64,000 nt of DNA from GCA-2733415 sp965178635 (GCA_965178635.1 CBCXVT010000030.1:248001-312000); one strand, 5' to 3'; counted from the first letter of the stretch, positions 8,828 through 17,934 are shown. Notes: generated from the sequence alone by a model not told the origin. Made by a program: numbers and translations.

Positions 8828-9634
8828 ATGGAAAACTTTAAAATAGATTCTGAAACTGAAATTTTATTTGACAATGATGATTGGGATGTAAAATTAAATG
8901 GTCTCACTCAAAATGATAGTTTCAAAAGTTTATATAAATATTTTTCCTTAACAGAATATAGTCTTGACGGGCTTGAAAACAACTACATTTATTTAAGTAA
9001 TCCAAAAGATTTTAATGACCCATTTGATTGTAATAGAAATCTTATTTTAGAAAAACAGCGAAAAATAAAGGATTGGAATTATATAGAATCCTTGAATAAT
9101 ATTTCGGAAATAGGAATCACTTCTTTTTCAGAAGATGGTTTAGAGCCACTATTGTGGAGTCATTATGCTAATTCATATAGAGGATTTTGTCTCAAATTTA
9201 AGCCTGAATTTCTTAGAGAAATTAATACTGAATTAATAAAGCTTAAAAAAGTAATTTACTCAAAATGCCCTAATTCAATTTCAATAAATTCAAACTTCGC
9301 CAAATATTATCAATTCATCTTAAAGTTAGATAATTGGAGTTATGAGAAGGAGTGGAGGTTACTTTTTAAGAACCCATCAGTAATTTCAAATAAATATCAT
9401 TTTGACGAAAAATCAATTGACGAAATTTCGATTGGTTATAAATTTCTAGATCCAAGAAATGAATCTGAACGTAAGTTGAAGGAGCAATTTGAAAAGTTAA
9501 GAAAAGGGAAATTTAAAAACATTCCATTATACACTGTTGGTCCACATGACACAAAACTTGAATTAAAAAAAACATTGTTAATTGAAGGCACTGTGGAAGA
9601 TGCTTTAGAAATGATAGGCAGAAGGTTTAAATAG
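8828..9634 (+). CDS. DUF2971 family protein
   Basis: 268 residues. The family signature is visible: YKYFSLTEYSLDGLENNYIY, LSNPKDFNDPFDC and LWSHYANSYRGFCLKF, followed by WSYEKEWRLLF. Function is unknown; DUF2971 proteins are patchily distributed and often found in variable or defence-rich regions. It stands alone between queE and a methyltransferase. The base composition looks even more AT-rich than its neighbours, so recent acquisition is possible but unproven. Confidence 0.85.
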   Translation: MENFKIDSETEILFDNDDWDVKLNGLTQNDSFKSLYKYFSLTEYSLDGLENNYIYLSNPKDFNDPFDCNRNLILEKQRKIKDWNYIESLNNISEIGITSFSEDGLEPLLWSHYANSYRGFCLKFKPEFLREINTELIKLKKVIYSKCPNSISINSNFAKYYQFILKLDNWSYEKEWRLLFKNPSVISNKYHFDEKSIDEISIGYKFLDPRNESERKLKEQFEKLRKGKFKNIPLYTVGPHDTKLELKKTLLIEGTVEDALEMIGRRFK

Positions 9635-9681
9635 AGTAAAGAGTAACAACAGTAAAGAATAAGGGGGTAAAATAAAAGTTA

Positions 9682-10392
9682 TTACGCTGTCACTTTTTTT
9701 ATCCTTGCTAAAAAATCAAAATGCTCACCTTCTAAAACTAATTCACAATCTAAGCCGTTGGCATGACAGGCATTTTGTAAAGTGTTAAAATCAAGATACA
9801 GCCAATCAAAAGCAGTTGAGGTTTCGCCTTTGTAACTCATAGTAAATTCTACTTCACCATAATATTCGTCAGGGTTTACCCAAAAACCGCCTTCATCATC
9901 TTGGTCAAACATGTAAGAAATATCAGATGAGTCTAATAATATTTGTCCGTCTGTAGCTAAAAGGTTTTTCAAATGTTGTAAGAATACATTAATGCGTTCT
10001 AGTTTTCCGCATAAGCCAATACCATTCATTAACAATAAAATGGTGTCGTATTTTTCAGAAACATCAAATAAGTTCTTGCATTCCGTATTATTTACACCAC
10101 GTAAGGCAGTCACTTCTGCCGCACCTTTAGAAATATCAATAGCAGTCACATCTAGTTTTTTAACATTTTGAAGATATAAACTATGACTTCCTGCGCCACA
10201 ACCCACATCTAAAACCTTGCCTTTAGCTAACTGTAAAGCTTTTTGTTCTAATTGTGGCATTTCTTTATAGGTTCTGAACAAGTAGGGTAAAGGCATTTCA
10301 TCAGCTTCAGAAATTGTAGACTCTGTAATAATATCTTCTGTATAGTTATTGTTGTAGTAATCTAACAAGGCGTGACCTAAAATATCTGTCAT
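9682..10392 (-). CDS. Class I SAM-dependent methyltransferase
   Basis: 236 residues with Rossmann motif I VLDVGCGAGSHSLYL near residue 60, acidic post-I loop VTAIDIS and a motif near YDTILLLMNGIGL. The N-terminus (LGHALLDYYNN) is typical of small-molecule methyltransferases of this group in Bacteroidota. The substrate cannot be told from sequence. It is divergent from the YkgJ-like gene with a 47 bp gap. Confidence 0.88.
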   Translation of the reverse strand: MTDILGHALLDYYNNNYTEDIITESTISEADEMPLPYLFRTYKEMPQLEQKALQLAKGKVLDVGCGAGSHSLYLQNVKKLDVTAIDISKGAAEVTALRGVNNTECKNLFDVSEKYDTILLLMNGIGLCGKLERINVFLQHLKNLLATDGQILLDSSDISYMFDQDDEGGFWVNPDEYYGEVEFTMSYKGETSTAFDWLYLDFNTLQNACHANGLDCELVLEGEHFDFLARIKKVTA

Positions 10393-10397
10393 AGTCG

Positions 10398-10405
10398 TAT
10401 CTTTG
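10398..10405 (+). promoter_or_regulatory. -7 promoter element of the YkgJ-like gene
   Basis: TATCTTTG matches TAnnTTTG, 34 nt before the ATG at 10440, in the short divergent intergenic region. No clear -33 TTG is visible. Confidence 0.45.
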
Positions 10406-10439
10406 TGCTCAGTTAAGAGCTATTAAATATAGAATTGCA

Positions 10440-10937
10440 ATGAAAGATTTTTTAGAGGAGCTTCCAAAGTTGGCCAAAGATACGCATATAGAAAACAAAA
10501 AGTTTTTTAAAAAACTAAAAAAGCATCCGCCTAAAAATTTAGATTATACCATGCAAGAATTGCATGACGAGCAATTTGAAGAAACAGATTGTTTAACCTG
10601 TGCGAATTGTTGTAAAACGACGAGTCCGATATTCACGGATAAGGATATCAACAGAATTTCTAAGCATTTTAAAATGAAAGAACATCAGTTCATCTCACAG
10701 TATTTACGTGTAGATGAAGATAATTTTCATGTGTTAAAATCGTCACCTTGTACATTTTTAGCAGAAGATAATTACTGTATGATCTATGATGTTCGCCCTA
10801 AAGCCTGTAGTGAATACCCACACACTAACAGACGAAAATTTCAAACTATCTTAGACTTGACCTTAAATAATGTAGAGGTGTGTCCAGCGGTATATCATAT
10901 TGTTGAGAAGATGAAAACCAATATAAAAGTGCGTTAG
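10440..10937 (+). CDS. YkgJ family cysteine-cluster protein
   Basis: 165 residues with a cysteine pattern typical of the putative zinc/iron-chelating UPF0153 (YkgJ) family: CLTCANCC near residue 56, CTFLAEDNYCMIYDVRPKAC around 104-123, and CPAV near the end. The metal and reaction are unknown. Lysine-rich N-terminus, no signal peptide, presumably cytoplasmic. Confidence 0.88.
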   Translation: MKDFLEELPKLAKDTHIENKKFFKKLKKHPPKNLDYTMQELHDEQFEETDCLTCANCCKTTSPIFTDKDINRISKHFKMKEHQFISQYLRVDEDNFHVLKSSPCTFLAEDNYCMIYDVRPKACSEYPHTNRRKFQTILDLTLNNVEVCPAVYHIVEKMKTNIKVR

Positions 10938-10991
10938 CCGAATGATTAAAATTCGTAACTTAGTAACGCATTAGTTGTATTTTTCTGAGTT

Positions 10992-11798
10992 ATGAAAATA
11001 ATTGGTCATCGCGGTTATAGAGGGGTGTATCCTGAAAACACTTTAGTTGGGTTTACTGAAGCCATTACGTTTGGTGTTGATGCTATTGAGTTAGATATAG
11101 TCATGACCGGTGACGGAAAAATTGTGGTGTCTCATGAACCTTTTATGTCAATGCTAACTTGTTTGAAGCCAAATGGAGAAGAACTCATTGAGTTAGAAGA
11201 TCAGCAGTTTAATTTATATCAGATGTCTTATGAAGATATCAAACAATTTGATTGTGGATTAAAAATGAATCCTAAATTTCCAGAACAGAAATCTATTGCT
11301 GCTTATAAACCGTTATTATCTGAAACTATTGCTACTTGCGATGCATTAGCTGCAACTTCCCAAATAGAATATGTTATTGAAATAAAAAGTGATGCTGAAC
11401 TTTATGGACAGTTTTACCCAAAACCTTCAGAATATGTGAAGGCAATTTTTAAAATATTAGATGCGCATTCAATTTATAATCGTGTAGTTTTAAAATCATT
11501 TGATGTCGCTGTCTTGAATGAAATTAATAAACAGAAGCCTTCACAAAAAATATCTCTACTTATTAATAGGGAAGAATCAATTGAAGATAAGTTAAAAGCG
11601 TTAGAATTTGAGCCAGAAATATTAGGTGTTTATTTTAAGTTGTTATCTAAAAATGTGGTGTCACATTATAAAAGTAACGGGTTTCTAATTAATGCATGGA
11701 CGGTTAATGAAAATTCTAGTATGGAAAAGGTTATGGATTTTGGAGTAGATGGTATAATTACTGATTACCCCAACCGATTAAAAACCTTAATACAATAA
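10992..11798 (+). CDS. Glycerophosphodiester phosphodiesterase
   Basis: TIM-barrel GDPD. GHRGYRGVYPENT at residues 5-17 holds the first catalytic histidine, AIELDIVMTGDG the metal-binding Glu/Asp, VVSHEP the second histidine, and the C-terminal WTVN and DGIITDYP complete the family signature. It hydrolyses glycerophosphodiesters to sn-glycerol 3-phosphate and an alcohol. No signal peptide, so UgpQ-like and cytoplasmic. Its end overlaps the convergent NamZ gene by 12 bp. Confidence 0.93.
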   Translation: MKIIGHRGYRGVYPENTLVGFTEAITFGVDAIELDIVMTGDGKIVVSHEPFMSMLTCLKPNGEELIELEDQQFNLYQMSYEDIKQFDCGLKMNPKFPEQKSIAAYKPLLSETIATCDALAATSQIEYVIEIKSDAELYGQFYPKPSEYVKAIFKILDAHSIYNRVVLKSFDVAVLNEINKQKPSQKISLLINREESIEDKLKALEFEPEILGVYFKLLSKNVVSHYKSNGFLINAWTVNENSSMEKVMDFGVDGIITDYPNRLKTLIQ

Positions 11799-13004
11799 AT
11801 AGGGTTGCCTCATTTCATCATATTTTTGTAATCCCTTTTGCCAAGTAGCCCTAATCTCTTGCTCGGTTTTTTTGTTAATAATTTGTTCTTGTAACTGTGT
11901 TGTGCCAGCAAGTTTGGTGAAAAAGCTATTCCAAAATTTAACATCGGAATTATGAGACGACTCGTTATACGCTTGAATCAACCAACTTAAGTTTAGCTGA
12001 TTTAAAGTTTGGTGATTTGATAAGTCAGTACCAAAACAAACCATGTTTTCAAGCTTAGGGTATTTGGCGCCTTCATTAGGTTTTGGAGTAAAAGTAAACT
12101 CTGTTTTGTTTAGAAATGGAGAGCCAAATATTTGAAATTGTTGTTCTGTACCTCTACCAGCACTAATATTTGTACCTTCAAAAAAGCATAAACTAGGATA
12201 TAAGTTTATAGCGACGTCATTCGGTAAGTTTGGTGATGGCTTTATTGGTAATGAATATGTTTTGACTTTAGAGTAATTTTTACATTTAATAATATTTAAC
12301 TGGCACTGAATCCCATTGTTCAGCCATTTTTCACCGTTAATCATTTGTGCATACTCACCAATGGTCATCCCATGAACCACAGGTATTGGATGCATGCCGA
12401 CAAAACTTTTGTGCTCGGTCTCTAAAATAGGGCCGTCAATATAATGTCCGTTTGGGTTTGGTCTGTCTAAAATCAGTATTGAAATGTTATTTTCAGCACA
12501 AGCTTCCATTACATAATGTAGAGAAGAAATGTAGGTGTAAAAACGCGCCCCAACATCTTGAATATCAAAAATAACGAGGTCTAAATTAGCCACTTGCTCA
12601 TTTGATGGTTTCTTGTTTTTGCCATAAATTGATATGATGTCTATTCCGGTTTTAGCATCTTTGCCATTTTCAATATGTTCACCAGCATCAGCTTTTCCTC
12701 TAAAACCGTGTTCAGGAGCAAATACCTTTTTGATATCAACATCTAAAGTATTTAACGAGTCAACAAGGTGTGTAAATCCATCATTTTTAAATACAACACT
12801 AGTTTGATTGGCAACTATACCAATACGTTTTCCTTTTAATACAGGTAAATAGTTTTCTAATTGATTTGCGCCAACAACTATTGGTAAATCTTTAGTTTTT
12901 TCAGTGAAACTAGATTTTTCAGTGACTTCTTTTTTTTGAGATTGACAACTTCCTAAAGAAAAAAGAAAGGCTAAAGCGATTAAAAATGTATTTTTGAAAT
13001 TCAT
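11787..13004 (-). CDS. DUF1343 lipoprotein, exo-beta-N-acetylmuramidase NamZ family
   Basis: 405 residues with a lipoprotein signal (SLGSCQSQ, Cys near residue 20). The DUF1343 core shows GIVANQTSVV, FAPEHGFRGKADAGE, IFDIQDVGARFYTYISS and LDRPNPNGHYIDGPILE. Characterised DUF1343 members (NamZ/YbbC) release terminal MurNAc from peptidoglycan fragments, so a role in muropeptide recycling at the envelope is likely. The start codon is 17 bp from that of the divergent permease gene. Confidence 0.9.
   Translation of the reverse strand: MNFKNTFLIALAFLFSLGSCQSQKKEVTEKSSFTEKTKDLPIVVGANQLENYLPVLKGKRIGIVANQTSVVFKNDGFTHLVDSLNTLDVDIKKVFAPEHGFRGKADAGEHIENGKDAKTGIDIISIYGKNKKPSNEQVANLDLVIFDIQDVGARFYTYISSLHYVMEACAENNISILILDRPNPNGHYIDGPILETEHKSFVGMHPIPVVHGMTIGEYAQMINGEKWLNNGIQCQLNIIKCKNYSKVKTYSLPIKPSPNLPNDVAINLYPSLCFFEGTNISAGRGTEQQFQIFGSPFLNKTEFTFTPKPNEGAKYPKLENMVCFGTDLSNHQTLNQLNLSWLIQAYNESSHNSDVKFWNSFFTKLAGTTQLQEQIINKKTEQEIRATWQKGLQKYDEMRQPYLLY
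12989..12996 (+). promoter_or_regulatory. -7 promoter element for the LolE-like permease, inside the NamZ signal-peptide codons
   Basis: On the plus strand TATTTTTG matches TAnnTTTG and lies 26-33 nt before the TTG start at 13022. It overlaps the first codons of the divergent DUF1343 gene because the gap between the genes is only 17 bp. Confidence 0.45.
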
Positions 13005-13021
13005 TAAAAGACTATTACGTA

Positions 13022-14278
13022 TTGAATTTTGAATTATTTATAGCAAAACGAATCATCGCTGCCAAACAGTATAAAAGTAGTGTATCCTCACCAATAATAA
13101 AAATTGCAGTGCTTGCAATTGCGTTGGGGATGATTATGATGTTGATAGCTGTAGCGGCCGGAATAGGGCTACAGGAAAAAATTCAAGAAAAAGTAGCCGC
13201 TTTTAACGGACATGTAATTATTTCTAAATACGATAATAATACATCTGATGTATCTGCTAAACCGATAGCGTTAGATCAAGAATTTTATCCGAATTTCAAA
13301 TCTGTAAGCGGTGTGAAATATATACAACCTGTTGCTAATAAAGCAGGAATTATCCGTACAGAAACTGATTTTGAAGGCATAAATTTAAAAGGGGTTAATC
13401 AAGATTATAACTGGCGTTATTTTGAAGAGTTTTTAGTGTCTGGTAGGTTGCCAAATGTAAGTGGTAAAAGAGAAAACTCTGAAGTGTTGATTTCTGAATA
13501 TCTTGCCAATAGACTTGGTTTTGAACTAGGAGCAACTGTAGTTACGCATTTTACGAAAGAAGATTTAGAAAAATTACCTAATACCCGAAAATTTAAAATC
13601 GTGGGAATTTACAATTCTGGATTTCAAGATTTTGATAAAACTATTTTAGTAGCAGATATTAGGCATATCCAGCGCATGAATAAATGGCGAAAAAATACTG
13701 AAAATGATTATATTGAGATTGGAGGGTTTGAGGTTTTTCTGGAAGATTTTAATCAATTAGACATCAAGGCTAAAGAAATATATCAAAATACAGACTCATT
13801 TTTAAAAGTAACCTCAATAAAAGATAAGTATTACACCATTTTTGAATGGATAAAAATATTCGACTTTAATATTTATATCATTATTGGCGTTATGATACTA
13901 ATTTCAGTGATTAATATGAGTGTTATGTTGTTGGTGTTGATCTTAGAAAAAACTAAATTGATAGGTTTGTTAAAGGCAATGGGCGGGAACAATTGGAGTG
14001 TTAGAAAGATATTTTTATACAACGCATCATATATTGTTTTAGTTGGGTTGTTTTGGGGGAACTTAATTGGTTTGAGTTTGTTGTTTATTCAAAAGTATTT
14101 TGGATTATTTCCTTTAGATCCCGCTAATTATTATGTAACTGAAGTGCCAGTGTATATGAACATGTGGTATATACTTTGGTTAAATATTGGAACCTTTGTG
14201 ATTTGCTTTTTGTTACTGTTGATTCCCTCGCAAATAATTACTAAAATATCACCTGTAAAAGCGATCAGGTTTGAATAA
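13022..14278 (+). CDS. ABC transporter permease, LolE/FtsX-MacB type
   Basis: 418 residues. One transmembrane segment near residues 28-50 is followed by a large periplasmic MacB-type domain (about 55-270) and three C-terminal transmembrane segments (about 275-405) with LVLILEKTKLIGLLKAMGG, the FtsX cytoplasmic loop. This is the lipoprotein-release type. No ATPase gene is adjacent. The only sensible start is TTG at 13022: the family N-terminus (NFELFIAKRI) begins there and the next Met is residue 37. Confidence 0.9.
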   Translation: MNFELFIAKRIIAAKQYKSSVSSPIIKIAVLAIALGMIMMLIAVAAGIGLQEKIQEKVAAFNGHVIISKYDNNTSDVSAKPIALDQEFYPNFKSVSGVKYIQPVANKAGIIRTETDFEGINLKGVNQDYNWRYFEEFLVSGRLPNVSGKRENSEVLISEYLANRLGFELGATVVTHFTKEDLEKLPNTRKFKIVGIYNSGFQDFDKTILVADIRHIQRMNKWRKNTENDYIEIGGFEVFLEDFNQLDIKAKEIYQNTDSFLKVTSIKDKYYTIFEWIKIFDFNIYIIIGVMILISVINMSVMLLVLILEKTKLIGLLKAMGGNNWSVRKIFLYNASYIVLVGLFWGNLIGLSLLFIQKYFGLFPLDPANYYVTEVPVYMNMWYILWLNIGTFVICFLLLLIPSQIITKISPVKAIRFE

Positions 14279-14339
14279 AAAAAAGAGAAGTCTAAAGTTT
14301 CTTAAATGTTTTTCTAATCATTTTTGTTTTAAAATAAAA

Positions 14340-14376
14340 AAGGTCTAAAAACGATAAATAATCATTTTTAGACCTT
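14340..14376 (-). terminator. Intrinsic terminator between convergent genes
   Basis: AAGGTCTAAAAA (14340-14351) and TTTTTAGACCTT (14365-14376) form a perfect 12 bp stem with a 13 nt loop. A T-rich run follows on the minus strand, so it serves the WG-repeat gene and perhaps also the permease gene from the other side. Confidence 0.75.
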
Positions 14377-14396
14377 GCATAAACATATGCTATCGG

Positions 14397-15137
14397 TTAG
14401 TTTTTAGCTACATTTGATTTTTGTTTTCTAAACGGTTCAACGCTATCATACACTGGAGGAATAATTTCTTTCCCATCTCGATCTATAAAACCGTATTTTT
14501 CGCCATTAACAGTGATCATTGCCCAACCTTTTTTGATGTCATCAAAATGAGATATTTCTGAATATTTTGGTTGCACAATTAAATTACCACTACGGTCAAT
14601 AAAACCATATTTCGCATCTGTAAGCACCAAAGCCCAACCTTTTTTATAATCATCAAACTTATCTATTTTCTCAAATTTAGTTTCTAAGACCTTATTACCA
14701 GTCTTGTCGATAAATCCGTAAAATGAGTTTTCTTGAACTAAAGCCCAATCATCGTGAATTTCTCCAAACGCACTTATTTTTTCGAATATAGGTTCTACCA
14801 CTTCTTTTCCTCGTTTGTCAATAAAACCGTATTTACCGTTGTATTTTACTTGTGCCCAATCTGCATAAAATTCGCCATAATTACCAATAAATTGATACTT
14901 CACTTCAACAAGTTCTTTTCCTGTTTTATCAACAAACCCGAACAGTCCTTCGTAACCAACTTTAGCCCATCCGGATTTCATTTCATCAAAATTTCCTAAA
15001 TAATGGTATTTTGGTGAGATAATCTCAACACCCTTGTCGTTAATCATTCCGTAAAGATCACCATTTTGAACTGTGAAGAATTCTTGAGCATTTGCACAGA
15101 TTGAAACAAATGCAATAATTGTAAGTAGTTTTTTCAT
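14397..15137 (-). CDS. Exported WG-repeat protein
   Basis: 246 residues with a signal peptide (MKKLLTIIAFVSICANAQ). Six WG/KWG-type repeats of about 36 residues follow, each with the core YGFIDK/R-x-G and a preceding WA-x-V. Such repeats build beta-rich extracellular scaffolds; the partner is unknown. The gene has its own terminator at 14340-14376. Confidence 0.88.
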   Translation of the reverse strand: MKKLLTIIAFVSICANAQEFFTVQNGDLYGMINDKGVEIISPKYHYLGNFDEMKSGWAKVGYEGLFGFVDKTGKELVEVKYQFIGNYGEFYADWAQVKYNGKYGFIDKRGKEVVEPIFEKISAFGEIHDDWALVQENSFYGFIDKTGNKVLETKFEKIDKFDDYKKGWALVLTDAKYGFIDRSGNLIVQPKYSEISHFDDIKKGWAMITVNGEKYGFIDRDGKEIIPPVYDSVEPFRKQKSNVAKN

Positions 15138-15254
15138 AATAAATAGTTTTTTGGGGTTATTTTCAATGAGATAAATGTAATAAAAAACATGATAAAACGC
15201 TAAATTGTTAATAAGTAATTGTATTTATTAATAATATCGTTGATAAAATATGTA

Positions 15255-15288
15255 ATTATTGAGATTAAGTGATTATTGAGATTAAGTG
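15255..15288 (+). repeat. Tandem 17-bp direct repeat upstream of the cystathionine beta-synthase-like gene
   Basis: ATTATTGAGATTAAGTG occurs twice back to back with no mismatch (15255-15271 and 15272-15288). It ends one base before the TTG of the presumed -33 element, the position expected for an activator site. Confidence 0.8.
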
Positions 15289-15289
15289 G

Positions 15290-15318
15290 TTGGAATTTTC
15301 AAAGTCTCCTTAACTTTG
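15290..15318 (+). promoter_or_regulatory. Promoter of the cystathionine beta-synthase-like gene
   Basis: The -33 TTG at 15290-15292 and -7 TAACTTTG at 15311-15318 are 18 nt apart, close to the Bacteroidota consensus. The ATG at 15337 lies 18 nt beyond the box. This argues against the upstream in-frame start at 15286. Confidence 0.65.
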
Positions 15319-15336
15319 CTGCCAAGAATTCAACAA

Positions 15337-16317
15337 ATGAAATACGCAGAAAATATCTTAGAAACTATTGGGAATACACCATTAGTAAAATTAAATAAAA
15401 TCACATCCGAATTGCCATGTTTGGTTTTAGGTAAATACGAAACCTTCAACCCAGGACATTCTACTAAAGATAGAATGGGATTGAAAATGATTGAAGATGC
15501 AGAAGCAGATGGTCGTTTAAAACCAGGTGGAACAATAATAGAAGGTACATCTGGAAATACAGGTATGGGCTTGGCATTAGCAGCTATTATTAAAGGTTAC
15601 AAATGTATTTTTGTGATTTCGGATAAACAATCAAAAGAAAAGTGTGATATCTTAAGAGCGCATGGTGCTGAGGTTGTGGTATGCCCTACAGATGTTGAGC
15701 CAACAGATCCACGTTCGTATTATTCTGTATCTAAGCGTCTAGGAGAAGAAACACCTAATTCTTGGTATGTTAACCAATATGATAATCCAAGTAATGCAAA
15801 GGCGCATTATGAAAGTACTGGCCCAGAAATATGGGAACAAACTGATGGTAAGATTACACATTTTGTAGTTGGTGTAGGTACTGGTGGTACTATTTCTGGT
15901 GTTGGGAAATATTTAAAAGAACAAAATCCGAATATTAAAATTTGGGGAATAGACACATATGGTTCAGTATTTAAAAAGTATCATGAAACTGGTATTTTTG
16001 ATGAGAACGAAATTTACCCATACGTTACTGAAGGAATAGGAGAAGATATCCTACCAAAGAATGTGGATTTTGATATTATAGATGGGTTCACAAAAGTAAC
16101 AGATAAGGATGCTGCGGTATATACTCAAAAATTAGCTAAAGAAGAAGGAATGTTTTTAGGTAATTCTGCTGGAGCGGCTGCAAAAGGACTATTACAGTTA
16201 AAAGATAAGTTTACTAAAGATGATGTGGTGGTGGTGTTATTCCATGATCACGGAAGTAGGTATGTTGGTAAAATGTACAATAACGATTGGATGAAAGAAA
16301 TGGGGTATTTGGATTAA
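15337..16317 (+). CDS. Cystathionine beta-synthase / cysteine synthase family PLP enzyme
   Basis: 326 residues of fold-type II PLP enzyme. NPGHSTKDRMG near residue 40 holds the PLP lysine; GTSGNTGMGLAL and the phosphate loop GVGTGGTISGVGKYL follow. It has the catalytic core of cystathionine beta-synthase (EGIGEDILPKNVDFDIID) but no C-terminal CBS regulatory domains. It may condense serine or O-acetylserine with homocysteine or sulfide. A separate cysM lies at 53809-54699. Confidence 0.87.
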   Translation: MKYAENILETIGNTPLVKLNKITSELPCLVLGKYETFNPGHSTKDRMGLKMIEDAEADGRLKPGGTIIEGTSGNTGMGLALAAIIKGYKCIFVISDKQSKEKCDILRAHGAEVVVCPTDVEPTDPRSYYSVSKRLGEETPNSWYVNQYDNPSNAKAHYESTGPEIWEQTDGKITHFVVGVGTGGTISGVGKYLKEQNPNIKIWGIDTYGSVFKKYHETGIFDENEIYPYVTEGIGEDILPKNVDFDIIDGFTKVTDKDAAVYTQKLAKEEGMFLGNSAGAAAKGLLQLKDKFTKDDVVVVLFHDHGSRYVGKMYNNDWMKEMGYLD

Positions 16318-16330
16318 AAATTGACTCCTT

Positions 16331-16379
16331 ATAAACAAAAACGCCTGTATCAAAGAATGATACAGGCGTTTTTGTTTAT
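16331..16379 (+). terminator. Strong intrinsic terminator
   Basis: A perfect 22 bp inverted repeat (16331-16352 and 16358-16379) with a 5 nt AAGAA loop. The GC core ACGCCTGTATCA is flanked by A and T runs, so it can work on both strands. It lies 13 nt after the cystathionine beta-synthase-like gene. Confidence 0.9.
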
Positions 16380-16414
16380 CTAAAAAATAGCGCAGAATTT
16401 TGTAACTTAGAAAG

Positions 16415-17683
16415 ATGCAAGAAGATTTTCTACATTACATCTGGCAATATCAAAAATTCTCTGCAAATACTTTAACTACGGTTTCTGCTGATGAAGTATA
16501 TGTGCTGTCTGTTGGAGGGTACAATACTGATTCTGGGCCAGATTTTTACAATTCAAAACTACGGATTGATGGTCAATTATGGGTAGGGACAGTAGAGTTG
16601 CATTTAAAATCGTCCGATTGGTTTGTGCATCAACATCAAGATGATTCAGCCTATGAAAATGTGATTTTACATGTGGTTTGGGAAGACGATGTTGCAGTTT
16701 TTGATAAACATAATAATCAATTACAAACCTTAGTTTTAAAAAACTATGTTGATGAAAATCTGTTACTGAACTATACAAGTCTATTAGAAAAAAAGAATTG
16801 GATCAACTGTGAAAATCAAATTCATAAGATTGACGAACTTACCATGACATTTTGGAAAGAAAAACTACTAGTAAAACGTTTGGAGCGAAAAGCGTTAGTA
16901 TTTCAAAAGAGATTAACCGAATTAAATAATGATTGGGAGGCAGTATTGTTTTTGACTCTCGCAGAAAATTTTGGATTAAAATTAAATTTCGAACAGTTTT
17001 TACAATTGGCAAGAAATATCTCGTTCTCAAAGTTTAAAAAAGAATGTTCAAGCTTAATAAATATAGAAGCACTCTTGTTCGGACAAGCAAATTTGTTAAA
17101 TAATGATATTGAAGATGCGTATTATCAAAAACTGAAAACAGAATTCAATTATTTAAAACAGAAATACCAATTAAATGATAGTTTAGTGAAACTTCAGTTT
17201 TTCAGAATGCGTCCAGCAGGTTTCCCGACTTTACGTTTATCTCAATTTGCAGTACTGTATAAGACGCATCAGAATTTATTTTCAAAAGTAATTGAAAAGC
17301 AATCAATCACAGAGTTAAGAGAAATATTTGTAGTATCTGCTTCTGATTATTGGGATACACATTATACGTTCGGGAAAGTGTCAATTAAACGAAAGAAGTC
17401 TATTAGTAAGAGTTTTGTCAATTTGTTAATTTTAAATGTTATCATCCCCTTAAAATTTATGTATGCAAGAAGCCAAGGTGTAGATAATTTTGAATCGCTG
17501 TTTAAATTATATAATTCATTACAACCAGAACAGAATACAGTAATTAAGAGGTTTGAACAATTGAAAATATCAGTAAAATCTGCGGCAGATTCTCAAGCCC
17601 TTATTGAAATGAAAACTAGGTTTTGTGATAAACAGAAATGTTTGCATTGTGAAATAGGAAATAAATTATTGTATCAATCATAA
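16415..17683 (+). CDS. DUF2851 family protein
   Basis: 422 residues, a Bacteroidota-typical family of unknown function. The N-terminus has GPDFYNSKLRIDGQLWVGTVELHLKSSDW, whose spaced acidic residues recall a restriction-nuclease-like core, though this is only a resemblance. The C-terminus ends with Cys-rich CDKQKCLHCEIG, a possible metal site. It appears to lead a small operon with the PspC-like and K+ channel genes (gaps of 21 and 2 nt). Confidence 0.85.
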   Translation: MQEDFLHYIWQYQKFSANTLTTVSADEVYVLSVGGYNTDSGPDFYNSKLRIDGQLWVGTVELHLKSSDWFVHQHQDDSAYENVILHVVWEDDVAVFDKHNNQLQTLVLKNYVDENLLLNYTSLLEKKNWINCENQIHKIDELTMTFWKEKLLVKRLERKALVFQKRLTELNNDWEAVLFLTLAENFGLKLNFEQFLQLARNISFSKFKKECSSLINIEALLFGQANLLNNDIEDAYYQKLKTEFNYLKQKYQLNDSLVKLQFFRMRPAGFPTLRLSQFAVLYKTHQNLFSKVIEKQSITELREIFVVSASDYWDTHYTFGKVSIKRKKSISKSFVNLLILNVIIPLKFMYARSQGVDNFESLFKLYNSLQPEQNTVIKRFEQLKISVKSAADSQALIEMKTRFCDKQKCLHCEIGNKLLYQS

Positions 17684-17704
17684 AATGACTAATTTGCAAA
17701 TTAA

Positions 17705-17932
17705 ATGGAGTTGATAAATAATGTAAAATATTTCTTTGAAAAACACGGGTTTGCTGTGTCTTCACGATTAGCAGATCGATTGGGGATGCGTGCAAAAAAT
17801 GTGCGGTTATTCTTTATATATCTCACTTTTGCTACCTTGGGTGTGTCTTTTGCGATTTATTTAACGACAGCTTTTTTACTAAAATTAAAAGATTTGGTAT
17901 ACACCAAACGTAGTTCAGTTTTTGACTTATAA
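17705..17932 (+). CDS. Small PspC-domain membrane protein
   Basis: 75 residues. SSRLADRLGMRAKNVRLFFIY and a following hydrophobic span fit the PspC domain, a small inner-membrane module linked to envelope stress in other bacteria. It lies 2 nt before the K+ channel gene, so the two are probably cotranscribed. Confidence 0.8.
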   Translation: MELINNVKYFFEKHGFAVSSRLADRLGMRAKNVRLFFIYLTFATLGVSFAIYLTTAFLLKLKDLVYTKRSSVFDL

Positions 17933-17934
17933 GT

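Noticed and set aside
15286..15336. Upstream extension of the cystathionine beta-synthase-like gene
   Set aside because: It contains the promoter (-7 TAACTTTG at 15311-15318), so it cannot be translated from that transcript.
16476..16778. Minus-strand 100-codon frame inside the DUF2851 gene
   Set aside because: Antisense shadow, His-rich, without family similarity.
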